Source of the DNA: Asparagopsis taxiformis
Lineage: Eukaryota; Rhodophyta; Florideophyceae; Bonnemaisoniales; Bonnemaisoniaceae
Assembly (NCBI GenBank): GCA_030407315.1
Contig: JALQPE010003158.1
Coordinates: forward strand, 28,335 to 92,334
DNA length: 64,000 nt
Direction: 5' to 3'
Below, in pieces: positions 20,411-30,700 of this stretch (position 1 is the first letter of the stretch; every line of letters starts with the position of its first letter). The notes beneath the pieces were generated by a model. The model was not told the DNA's origin. It was given only the letters and a program-made list of their open reading frames with translations, and ran no database searches. Made by a program: the position numbers and the translations under genes.

Positions 20411-22428
20411 CATATCGTCGATCACCCATCTCCCTCACTATCACGTTCTCCCTACCATCCGAACGCCATGCACCACCATCCGCACATACTTCAAGAACCC
20501 TCACGACCTAGATTACAAAAAATACGCTCCTTCCCAATACCATCCCCGCTTTCCTCGACACCACCCCAGCCCATTAAATCATCAAGACATCAAACATGAA
20601 CATTGTCAGCAAAATCTTACACCACTTGAAACGCACTCTCACTTCTATCGTATGCCCCAAAATATACACATACCAGAAACACCTCACAGCTTCATTCCCC
20701 ATCTTCCTACATCCCTTCTTCACTCTCCTTCAGTCCTGCCGTTCCTGCTTCACCACTCCTGCATCACATACAAAACATCAACCCCAACAGTCAGATTCAA
20801 AAGCAACGCTTACCACGACAGATATCCTAGAAACTCCCTTACTTACCTCTCCGAGAGGATGACTGAATCATCCATCCTACACAAAATACAAACCATGATC
20901 CAAAAACCTTGCAATGAATAATCAAAGTCAGCAGTCCATATCTTCGCAAAACAAGTCTTGGTGCTCAGTGAAACTTACCTTCTGTCATCAACATTCCTGC
21001 ATCATCTACACAACATCGGAATCAACCACAACAGTCAGACTCAAAACCAACCCTCCCTCACAGCATACTTTCAAAACTCGCACACTTACCTTCGCTCCAC
21101 ACAATACACACCATGACTCAATAGGCTTCCCATGAAAAATATCGCATCAACGGAAATAGTCAGACTCAAAACCAACCTTCCCTCGCTGCTTACTTTCAAA
21201 ACTCGCACACTTACTTTACCTGTTCCATCCTGCACACAATAAAAACCATAAATCACGTAATCGTGTAGCCAAGAAAAGTAGTCAGCATTCCGCATCTTCG
21301 CACAACCGGTCTGGGCGCCCAATGTGACTTACCTTCCGTCATCACTATTCCTCCATCACCTACGCAACATCGGATTCAATCGCAACAGTCAGATTGAAAA
21401 CCAACGTTTCCCTCGCTACATACCCTGAGAACTCGCAAATGTACCTCTCATCCATCCTACACACAATACAAACCATGATCCAAAAACCTTGCAATGAATA
21501 ATAATCATAGTCAGCAGTCCATATCTTCGCAAAGCACATCTTGGCACTCAATGAAACTTACCTTCCGTCATCAACATTCCTGCATCATCTACACAACATC
21601 GGAATCGACCACAACAGTCAGACTCAAAACCAACCTTCCCTCACAGCATACTTTCAAAACTTCACGTACCTCTCTTCCATCCTCCGCTCAATACACACCA
21701 TGAGTCAAAAGGCTTGCAAGGAAAAATATCGCATCAACGGAAATAGTCAGACTCAAAACCCACGCTTCCCTCAATGCATACCCTCAAGATTCGCGCACGT
21801 ACCTTCGTCCATCCTCTACACTAAACAAAGCAAAGGCGGTCAAAGAATCTCAGTCGGTGATGAGGGCGGAGTGGAGCCTGCGGCGTCGACCGGACAGCTT
21901 TCAGCGTCCGCTTAAGTCTTGCTGTGCATACTCGAAATCATCGCCGGCAGTGAGATTGAGTATGGCCCAAGCCATGGTCTCTGATTCCCCGAACAATGAG
22001 ATCCGGATCGAGAACAACGAATATAAACATATAATCATATATATGAGAATCCATTTGCTTTCCTTACATGATCCGTGGCATATCCGCTGTAAAGCACATT
22101 CAGATTCCACGAAGTTCGGAAATAAAAAAGTTTTTATTATTACAAATGAATTAATTGAAAATTCATGTCCCAAGGCAGTCGTTCGTCCTTCCATGCACAC
22201 GTTGCCAGCACGCAATGTGATGTAACAGTTGGAAATGATTGAACTCTCGGTTAAATTCCACCGTTGGGATGTCAGCTGGAGTGAGCACAAAACTACTACC
22301 CACAAAACTACGAACGAACACGTTACATTCCAAGTCTCGAAAGCACCACAAAATAAAATTGGTCGCATCTGGACGGCACAGTCTCCCCTGTTCAGCTCGC
22401 AATCCTCCCTTTTGCGTCAAAACTCGAC
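20411..22428. repeat. Duplicated non-coding blocks upstream of the transposase
   Basis: A block near 20905-21115 (TCAGCAGTCCATATCTTCGC, then ACATTCCTGCATCATCTACA and ACCACAACAGTCAGACTCAA) recurs at about 21485-21715 with few differences. Shorter echoes (GTCAGACTCAAAACCAACC with a following TTCCCTC) occur also near 20790, 21160, 21385 and 21745, giving roughly 110-290-bp spaced units. No coding gene is evident. The segment 21900-22428 is the 5' flank of the transposase ORF. Confidence 0.6.
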
Positions 22429-24585
22429 ATGGAATGCAAGTATGAAGGATGCTTCTACTACTGCGTAGATGCTTATGCGCTCGCGCTGCATGAGCGAACG
22501 TGTCGCTACCGTTTCAACCCCTCTCCCCAACATTTCAACAACGCTCGTGTCCCTGCCGTCACCCATGAGCCTGCTCGAAACGGCGACCATGATTCCCCGC
22601 AACCCAGCTCCCCAGACCCAGAATCTGGTCGTGCTTCCTCCAGCGACTCACCCTGTGACGCTTCACTGCCACCAACCTCAACCCCCTCCCGCGCAGACCT
22701 CCTCGTGCAATCCCTCGCCGCCAGTCTCACAACCCTCGAGTACAAGGCCGGCGCTGGCCGCGTGAGCGAAGTCATCACCATCCTACAAGACCCCGCATTC
22801 TCCCTAGAAAAGTTCAACAGCGCCGTTCGCACCGTAGAAGAATGTCGCCACGTTACCGCTTCCATGGTCGAAACACATTTCCGCACCGAAGGTTACAAGA
22901 GCCACATCATTCCAGACAAAACTGGTAAGTACTCGGCACAGCTGTACCTCCGCGACCCAGTCGACATGCTCCGCAGGCAGTTAGCACTGGCTAACGACCA
23001 AAATACTCTCTTCCACCCCTCCCCACAGACCGCCCCAGACGGCACCGCAATATTTTCTCATCCCCTACACACAGAATTCGCGAAAACGCTGCACCAGGTT
23101 ACTAGACAGCGCGTGCAGCTCTCGGAAGATCCACAGGTCGTATGGGCAGAGGAAAATGATCCCACCGCTTCCTCCTTTGCCGGCCTCCTCCAAGTGTACT
23201 CCGACAAGAGCAGCACAAGCCTCAAGAGCTCCGCAATCGTCGCATACCCCATACACGTCACACTGCTCAACTTCTCCGCCCCCCTCCGTCGCCACTGCAT
23301 CCGTACCGGCCTCACCATCGTCGGGTATCTTCCGTACATTGTTAACCCTTCGTCCAACGCCTTGTTCGGTGATGAAATGCCGACAACCTCTAGTTCTGCT
23401 AGTCGCGCTCGCAAAATTGATATTCTTCATAAAGCACTCGAAAAAGTGTTTTCGTCCCTATCCACCGCGTTCTCTTCCGGGTTCCCCTGCACAGACTCCA
23501 CTGCAACTGCCCGCCAATGCTTTCCCATCCTAGCCAATTATTGCTGCGACTTTCCAGAGGCCAAAGAGCTGTCATGCACTCGCAACAGCACTACCACCAC
23601 ACATCCCTGCCACCGCTGCTACATCCCCGCCACTCAACTTGAATCCAGCGCGCCACACCAGCCCCGCTCCCTCGATGATACACGCTCTGCACGCCAAGAG
23701 AGCGCTCAGGAGCATACAACTGCTCCGCTCGAAGCTCTCTCCCTCCTCGAACAACACTCTGTCCTCGAATCGACCGCTCTTTTACCCACCAACAGTCCCC
23801 TAGACCCCTACAACATTTTCTCCTTCGAGCCTCTGCACAATCTCCACCTCGGCATCTCAAAGCTCATCAAACAGTGCATTGTCCACCGCCTCAGCTCCCC
23901 AGACCTCACCACCACCACTGCCTCCCATTCCGGGACACCTCGCACCTTCAAGAAGGTGAAAAAATCCATCCTCGCCGGCTCAAACAGCATTCTGTCCGCT
24001 ATCGAACGCGACTACTACATCACCGGTCTTCATGTCGACTTCTCCAAGGGTGAGAAGGGCACCAATTTGAACGGCCTCTTCACGGAGGACGGCATACGCG
24101 GCATGCTCGCAGCCAAAGACTATCACCATGTCGACATGGTGTTCCCTTTCATCGCAGCATTCATTGACACATGCTGTGACGAAGTAGATACAGCCCCCCT
24201 CACTTCCATCTGCACGCAATACTCTGACCTCGTCGCATGGGTCATGAAACGCGGTCGCATCAAGCACTGGACTGCCGCCGAACTAGAAAGCCTCCAGAAC
24301 TCCATTTCCTATTTCAAACAATCAATGCTCTCCACCCTCGGCCCATTCCACACCACAGGTCTCAAAACTTTCAAGTTCCATCTTCTTGACCATCTTCCCG
24401 GTGACTTGCAGAGATATGGCGCCCTGGAACACATTGATGCAGGCCCCTACGAACACTCGCATCTTCTGTTCAAACAGAGTTATAGGAAAACCTCTCGAAG
24501 GCGCTCCACAGCCATGGAAGAGACTATTCGCCACATGGAATTCTCCTTGGCCACTCCAACTCGTCACACCCCATCGAACACATTG

Positions 24586-24590
24586 GGAAA
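24586..24590 (+). repeat. Target-site duplication, left copy (GGAAA)
   Basis: GGAAA precedes the TG of the left LTR and is repeated directly after the CA of the right LTR at 35471-35475. Five bases is the usual size for Ty3/gypsy integrases. Confidence 0.85.
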
Positions 24591-25252
24591 TGTAGTATAC
24601 GTGGCAATTCCGAAATTGCGAATAATTACGATTTCCGCGGAATTACGAATTTCCGCGGACCCGAGCGATGACAGCAATGCACGAACATTGCTGGCGCATG
24701 CGCGCGCGCAGTCAGCACACGTGTGCAACGAACGTATTGGCAACGGCCAACGGACCAACGGGTCCCTACGTGTGACCCACAAGGTCCTTTCCCATTCGGG
24801 GACGTTACGAGCAGTGTTTACACTGTAAAGCGATGCCATCGTGGCCATATAGGTATTGGCATCGTGCCGGGAGGGAAAGGGGACAAGACAACGATCGAGC
24901 AACGGCTCTAGTCTACGACTGACTTCTACGTTTACGTTTACGTTCTGCCTAACGAGGCTTCGTCTCCGTCGAGCTGCGTACTCCCTACCCATCGCCGCAC
25001 GTAAGGCTGATTGCGTGTAGTGCCTCCGGGCTTGGTTGAGAACGCCTCCGGTGACGTACCACCTCGTTTGCTAACGTAATCCTCGCGTGGATTGTTGCGT
25101 CGTGACGCTCGTGTCTACTCGCTAACCACTCTACCTTCTACCGTTCTAACATACAGTCAAAACACCAGCGGGTGGACTGCTCGTTTCGTTTCGTAAGGAC
25201 AGCGTGTCCACTGGCTCGTACCAGCTACTTCTAGAACTAACATCGTTCCACA
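24591..25252 (+). repeat. 5' LTR
   Basis: 662 bp from TGTAGTATACGTGGCAATTC to ATCGTTCCACA. It is almost identical to 34808-35470. It contains nested short inverted repeats near its start (AATTCCGAAATT; TTCCGCGGAA twice) and several TTACGTTT words near 24930. The promoter should lie here but no TATA box was assigned. Confidence 0.93.
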
Positions 25253-25253
25253 C

Positions 25254-25271
25254 TGGTCTCTCGACCTAGAA
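25254..25271 (+). other. Candidate primer-binding site
   Basis: TGGTCTCTCGACCTAGAA follows the LTR end after one base. The TGG start is typical because it pairs with the CCA end of a tRNA. The tRNA species was not identified, and the downstream bases do not obviously match a standard T-arm, so this is tentative. Confidence 0.4.
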
Positions 25272-25351
25272 GTTGCTACGAGCATAACGACAACCAACGA
25301 GGTTGAGCTCTTTTACGTTAACGAAAAGCTACGTGCTACAGACGACGGTCT

Positions 25352-27754
25352 ATGAATTACGCTGTGTCGAATCCCAGCGCGTCGCCCAGGCAACCGTTGC
25401 CAACGTCAGCGGACGCCGAAGCCGACGTGGCCTTGTCAGCAGAAGCGATCTTCGCGACTGATCGATCTATCCCGCCGGATATCGAGGCGATCGGCCAGCT
25501 ACCACGTACGGTAAGCCCGTTTGAGTCCGTGAGTATGGACCCCGCAACGCGCGGTCAGCTCAACGAAGGGAACGTGACTCCCACGGCACTACGTGTAGTG
25601 TACGAAGACCTTCGAGGTCACATCGAAAGGGCGAGCGACGCGGCCGTCGACGAAGCCGTAAGGCAGAGACTCGGAGTCTCGGAGCGCGAAGCTCGTGCGT
25701 TACGTGAACGCTCAGCGACCCTCGAACGGGAAAACGAAGACTTACGAAACCGCCTCTCCGCCGTGGAGGGAAGACTCGACTCGTTTGTCGTAGTATTCAA
25801 CGAAATCGTCGCCGGACGTTCCGCTCCGCCGAGCGGAAGCGATCCGAATTACGAAGGCTCGCGCGCCTATAACTCGCAATCCTCCCCGGCCGTTCCGGGA
25901 GGATACCCACCAACACCCGGTCCGACGACCCCGACAACGTACGGAAGGGGGGCGACAGTGCAACGAGCCATCGCCAACCCCGACGAGACGCCACGAAGGC
26001 AATTACGTTTTAACGATACGCCAGACCACGCGCGGTCGGCGGACGCAGCACGAGCTGCGCAATTCGATACGAGAGCTCCCCCGCCACGTGAAACGTACAT
26101 TCCGTGGCTGGGTACGTTCGGCACGACGGACACGCGAGTCCACGAAAACGAACGTGCCGACGCGGTACGCTTACCAGGGAACGCCCTCGGACCCGTTTGC
26201 CACGCGTTGGCAGAGCACACGACAATGCTCGACGCATTTGCGAACGTGGTGTCGTACCGCATGTACCGACTCAACGATGTACGTGAACATCTCTACGTGA
26301 ACGAGAGTCAAAGCGTACATAAGCTCAAACGTGAGCTGGAGGGACTTTTCCCTACGTTAAAGCCGTTCTCCGGCCGGAATCCGATTACGTTACTCGGATT
26401 CCTCGCCCAAATACGTGATGGGTTCAGCACACTCGGAGTGTGCGAGGGAGTGGCAGTACGTGCGCTGCACTTCTTCCTCGAAGGGGACGCCCGACGGTTC
26501 TACGATTCCCAGTGTACGACTGGCGTGATCACGACTGATCCTACGAAGAGGTTCTCGTGGCCTCACGTAATCAACGCGTTGATTAAACGATACCTGCAAG
26601 ACGACGTGCTGCAGGAGGCCTACGAAAAGGTCACGATGATCATGCAGAGTCCTAACGAGGACGAGAATCAGTACGCTGATAGACTCGACACCGCCACGCG
26701 GGCGTGTAACTACGTGTTTACGGATCGACTCCTCGTTCACCACTACGTACGTGGTTTACTGCCCTCGACGCGGGCAGCCGTGACGGAACGACTCCGGTCA
26801 CTCCCCGAACGAGAGAGGAACGACCTCACCGTTGTGAGACGATTGGCGACGGCCGAAGGAACGACCTTCCGTGCACGTACGGCAGCTGTCGCGTCAGCCG
26901 CGAAACCGAAAGTGCGGTTTCCGGTGAAGCCTACGTTGGCTATTTCCGACCACGAGTCGAGGAAGTTCGCGGACTACGATGAGTCCGCGTACTTACGTAA
27001 TGAACGGGCTAGCGAGCCCAGTTACCACGATGGTAACCCGAACATCCCCGCGAGGGACGACGACGACGTGTCGCTCGCTGCGGTTCACGTTGCCGAGAAT
27101 TTGGAGGCGATCCTCTTCACGAACGGGCCGCCGCCCAACGATACGAAAACGGCAAACGAAAAGCCGGACGAGCTCGAAGCTCGATTGAACCGTCCATGCG
27201 AGGACGTGCCGAAGCTCACGAGCGAGCAGACGCAATTGGCGCACTCCGTAATCCCGAATGATTACTGGACGCTGTCGTGCTGGTCATGCCGCGAAGATGG
27301 CCACTCGACGTTTACGTGTCCGCGTCTGACGCCAGATCAACGGATCTTTTTCGCGTACAAGTACTACCTCTTCCACGTGAAGAGCAACCCACGTCAGGCC
27401 GAGTACTTCCGCCAACGAATGGCCAAGCGTCACCAGGAACGACCTGATGAGCGAGGGAACGTGACCCCGCGAAGGTACGGCACGCCGCCTACGATACTCC
27501 GAAACCCCAATCGTGACGGGGGAAGGCCCTTCGACAGGCGCCGCGGCGACTTTCGTAATGACCGACGTGACCCCCGCCCGTGGGCGAACGAACGGAATGG
27601 CCAGCGTAATGGCCGCAGCGGAGTCTACGTGACGACCTCCGCTGACGAAACACCACTCGAGGTGGAAACGAGTCACGATGACGAACGAGCTTCGTGGGCT
27701 CACGACGACAACGTGTCGAACGGCCCCGCGCCGGAAAACGACCAGGCGATGTAG
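25352..27754 (+). CDS. gag: Gag polyprotein of the Ty3/gypsy element
   Basis: 800 codons from ATG 25352. After a disordered and coiled-coil N-terminus (helical heptads around residues 90-155), residues ~330-500 form a retrotransposon capsid-like domain (LFPTLKPFSGRNPITLLGFL, a FLEGDARRFYDSQ helix, ENQYADRLDTATRACNYVF). A CCHC zinc knuckle CWSCREDGHSTFTC lies near residues 643-656 (C-X2-C-X4-H-X4-C), followed by an Arg/Gly/Asp-rich tail. It assembles the virus-like particle and packages RNA. The frame overlaps pol by about 60 bases; pol lies in the -1 frame. Confidence 0.88.
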   Translation: MNYAVSNPSASPRQPLPTSADAEADVALSAEAIFATDRSIPPDIEAIGQLPRTVSPFESVSMDPATRGQLNEGNVTPTALRVVYEDLRGHIERASDAAVDEAVRQRLGVSEREARALRERSATLERENEDLRNRLSAVEGRLDSFVVVFNEIVAGRSAPPSGSDPNYEGSRAYNSQSSPAVPGGYPPTPGPTTPTTYGRGATVQRAIANPDETPRRQLRFNDTPDHARSADAARAAQFDTRAPPPRETYIPWLGTFGTTDTRVHENERADAVRLPGNALGPVCHALAEHTTMLDAFANVVSYRMYRLNDVREHLYVNESQSVHKLKRELEGLFPTLKPFSGRNPITLLGFLAQIRDGFSTLGVCEGVAVRALHFFLEGDARRFYDSQCTTGVITTDPTKRFSWPHVINALIKRYLQDDVLQEAYEKVTMIMQSPNEDENQYADRLDTATRACNYVFTDRLLVHHYVRGLLPSTRAAVTERLRSLPERERNDLTVVRRLATAEGTTFRARTAAVASAAKPKVRFPVKPTLAISDHESRKFADYDESAYLRNERASEPSYHDGNPNIPARDDDDVSLAAVHVAENLEAILFTNGPPPNDTKTANEKPDELEARLNRPCEDVPKLTSEQTQLAHSVIPNDYWTLSCWSCREDGHSTFTCPRLTPDQRIFFAYKYYLFHVKSNPRQAEYFRQRMAKRHQERPDERGNVTPRRYGTPPTILRNPNRDGGRPFDRRRGDFRNDRRDPRPWANERNGQRNGRSGVYVTTSADETPLEVETSHDDERASWAHDDNVSNGPAPENDQAM

Positions 27755-30700
27755 GTCACGAGCCACCCACATCGCCTGAACCCTTACGTGCAAGGGGGAC
27801 GACCGACGTCGATGATTGGTCCTCCGCAGGCTCACCAATGAACGAGAGTTACGAAAAGCTCACGGCCGCGAAGGCCAACTCGAGTCACACGACACCCGAC
27901 GTGGGGGAAGAAACGAAGTCCGACGGGACAAACGAACCTCACACGAAGAGGAAGCCTCGCAGACGAGCGAGACGCGCTACCCGGAAGCACGACGCTTCCG
28001 AGCGCGAGAAAGCCAAACACGCGGCTTATACGAAGCGTGTCGACGCAAAAGAAGCCATACGGGCTCACACGATGAAGCGACGAACCGCTAGCGAAGACGT
28101 AGATCGCGCGCCGGTCAGGACCGAACCGTTGGTCCTCGACGGGCATACGTGCCTACTTGCGTCGAAGCATTATATCGTGTCCGGAACGATCGGACTAGAC
28201 CTCAACGTGATGAGGGCGATTACCATCGCGATGGATACGTGCAGCGGCTATAACTTGATACGAACAAGTTTACTACCCTACGACTGGGTCGACCGCTGTC
28301 TACGTGACGAAGAGCTACCGAAGCTCGGAGACGCCAACGGGCGACGTTTGCCTATCGAAGGCGCCATCCTGCTTCGTGTCAGGTTGGGGAACTCGCTGTT
28401 CCGCGTAAAATTCTTCGTAGCCAACACGCTGGCTGTTCCCGTTATAATGGGCACGTCGTTCATGTCGAAGCATGTCGATGCTATACGCTGTCGAGCGCAG
28501 ACAATCGACCTCCATCGGGGGGATACGATACCCATTATCGCGGAGGGTGATACGACGACTCCGTACGAGGAGGGGGAAGAGACGAATCCAAACGTGGAGC
28601 CCCCGAAACGCCGCGAGCGTAACGCGGCCTCGAATAGGCCGAGCCGAACGTTCTCAGTCCGCCTGACGAAGTACACGCATGTACCGGCGATGTCGCAACG
28701 GACCGTCAACGTGACGACGGATGCGACCGGACTCGTGTTCCTCGAACCGAAAGCGTCGGTGCAGTTCCGGCATGGGCTGCGCATAGCCAACGGAGTGGTC
28801 GACGTAGGACCGAGAGAGACGTTCTCTATCATCGTGTCGAACTTCACGAAGAAGGACCGCGAATTGCCGAAAGGCGCCACGATTGCGTACGCGGTACGCT
28901 CCCCGTTGGGAATCGTCCCACTCAAGCGTGAGGGCGGCGAAGCCCTCGCGAAGGTTTTGAACCTACCGCTAGTCGACGCGACGACGCGGACAAATACGAC
29001 CGGGTTGGGCGACGAAACGCCAGACCCGTTGGTCAACGAAAAGGGGAACGACCCCGCCACGGATTGGCAGTCGACAATCGATTTGTCGCACCTCGACGAC
29101 GAGGATTTACGAAAGCGCATCAACGAGATGCTAGCTACACATTCGTCAATGTGGACGAGCGGACGCCTCGGCGAAATCAATGCTACGGAGCATCGAATCG
29201 AACTCGAACCGGGCACGCGGCCCATACGTTCAATGCCCTATCGTCAGGGTCCGGCTCTACGTACGATAGCCGAGGAGCAGATCACGAAGATGCTCAACGA
29301 AGGGGTTATCGAACCCGCGTCCAGCGAATGGGCGTCACCAATCGTGTTGGTGCCGAAGAAGGACGGATCCTTACGTTTCTGTGTCGACTACAGGCGTTTG
29401 AACGCGAAAACGATCGCTGATTCGTACCCGCTTCCTCGTATGGAAGATTGCCTCGATTCGCTTGGCGACGCCGCCATCTTCACGACACTCGACTGTAACG
29501 CCGGTTACTGGCAAGTGCCCGTCTCCGCCGAGGACCGTGATAAGACAACGTTTACGTCTTTCATGGGAACGTATCGCTACGTGCGAATGCCATTCGGGCT
29601 ACGAAATGCCCCCGCTACGTTTCAGCGGACGTTGGACATCATCCTCTCCGGAGTACGTTGGCAATCGTGCCTGGTCTACTTAGAAGACGTAATCGTTTTT
29701 TCGAAGGACCTCGAGTCTCACCTGGGTCACGTTGACCAGGTGCTTTCCCTGCTACGCGCAGCGGGAGTAACGTTAAAGCTCACGAAGTGCTCGTTCTTTC
29801 AACCACGAGTTGACTACCTGGGGCACGTGATTACCCCGGGGAAGCTGCACGTTGCAGCACGGAACAAGGAAGCCTTTCGTACGGCTACGTTCCCACGCGA
29901 CAAGACGCAATGTCGATCGTTTTTGGGCGCGGCCAACGTTTACCGCCGTTTCGTAAAGGCGTATGCCGAGATCGCTCGGCCACTCAACACGATGTTGAAG
30001 AAGGACGCTTCCCCCGATTGGACGAACCCAACGGACACGCAAACGAATGCGTTCGAAACGTTGAAGACAATACTGGTGTCGCCACCAGTATTGCACCTTC
30101 CGAAGGCGGGACGTCCGTTCATGATCGATACCGACACGTCGGCGTATCAGCTGGGAGCTACGTTGCTCCAACAGCAGAACGAAGATAAACCCAACGAATG
30201 GGTGCCGATTGGGTACTGGTCGAAGACCCTTAACGAAACCGAACGTGGTTACTCGGCGACCGAGCGCGAGTGTTACTCCGTCGTCTGGGCGATAACGTCG
30301 CTCCGACCCTACGTAGAGGGTCAACGATTTACCGTACGTACGGATCACGAAGCCTTACGTTGGCTGATGACGTTGACGGACGCGTCCGGACGACTACTAC
30401 GATGGAGGCTACGCGTTGCCGAATTCGATTTCGAAGTTACGTACAGGCCTGGGCGCGTGCACCAGGTACCTGACGCTTTATCACGTGTGATATCTACGTA
30501 TGACGACGGTCGCCCCGTCGACGATGACGTACCATCGTACGGGGACGCGGTCCTCGTGACGACTCGCAGTCGGCGACAACCCACACGAAATGGGCAAGGA
30601 CGAACGACGTCCGTACGTAAAAAGGCCACGAATGCCAGGGGTCACGACGACCCGTCGAACGAGACTCGTGATGAACGAACATCAGCCACGACGGCTGGCC

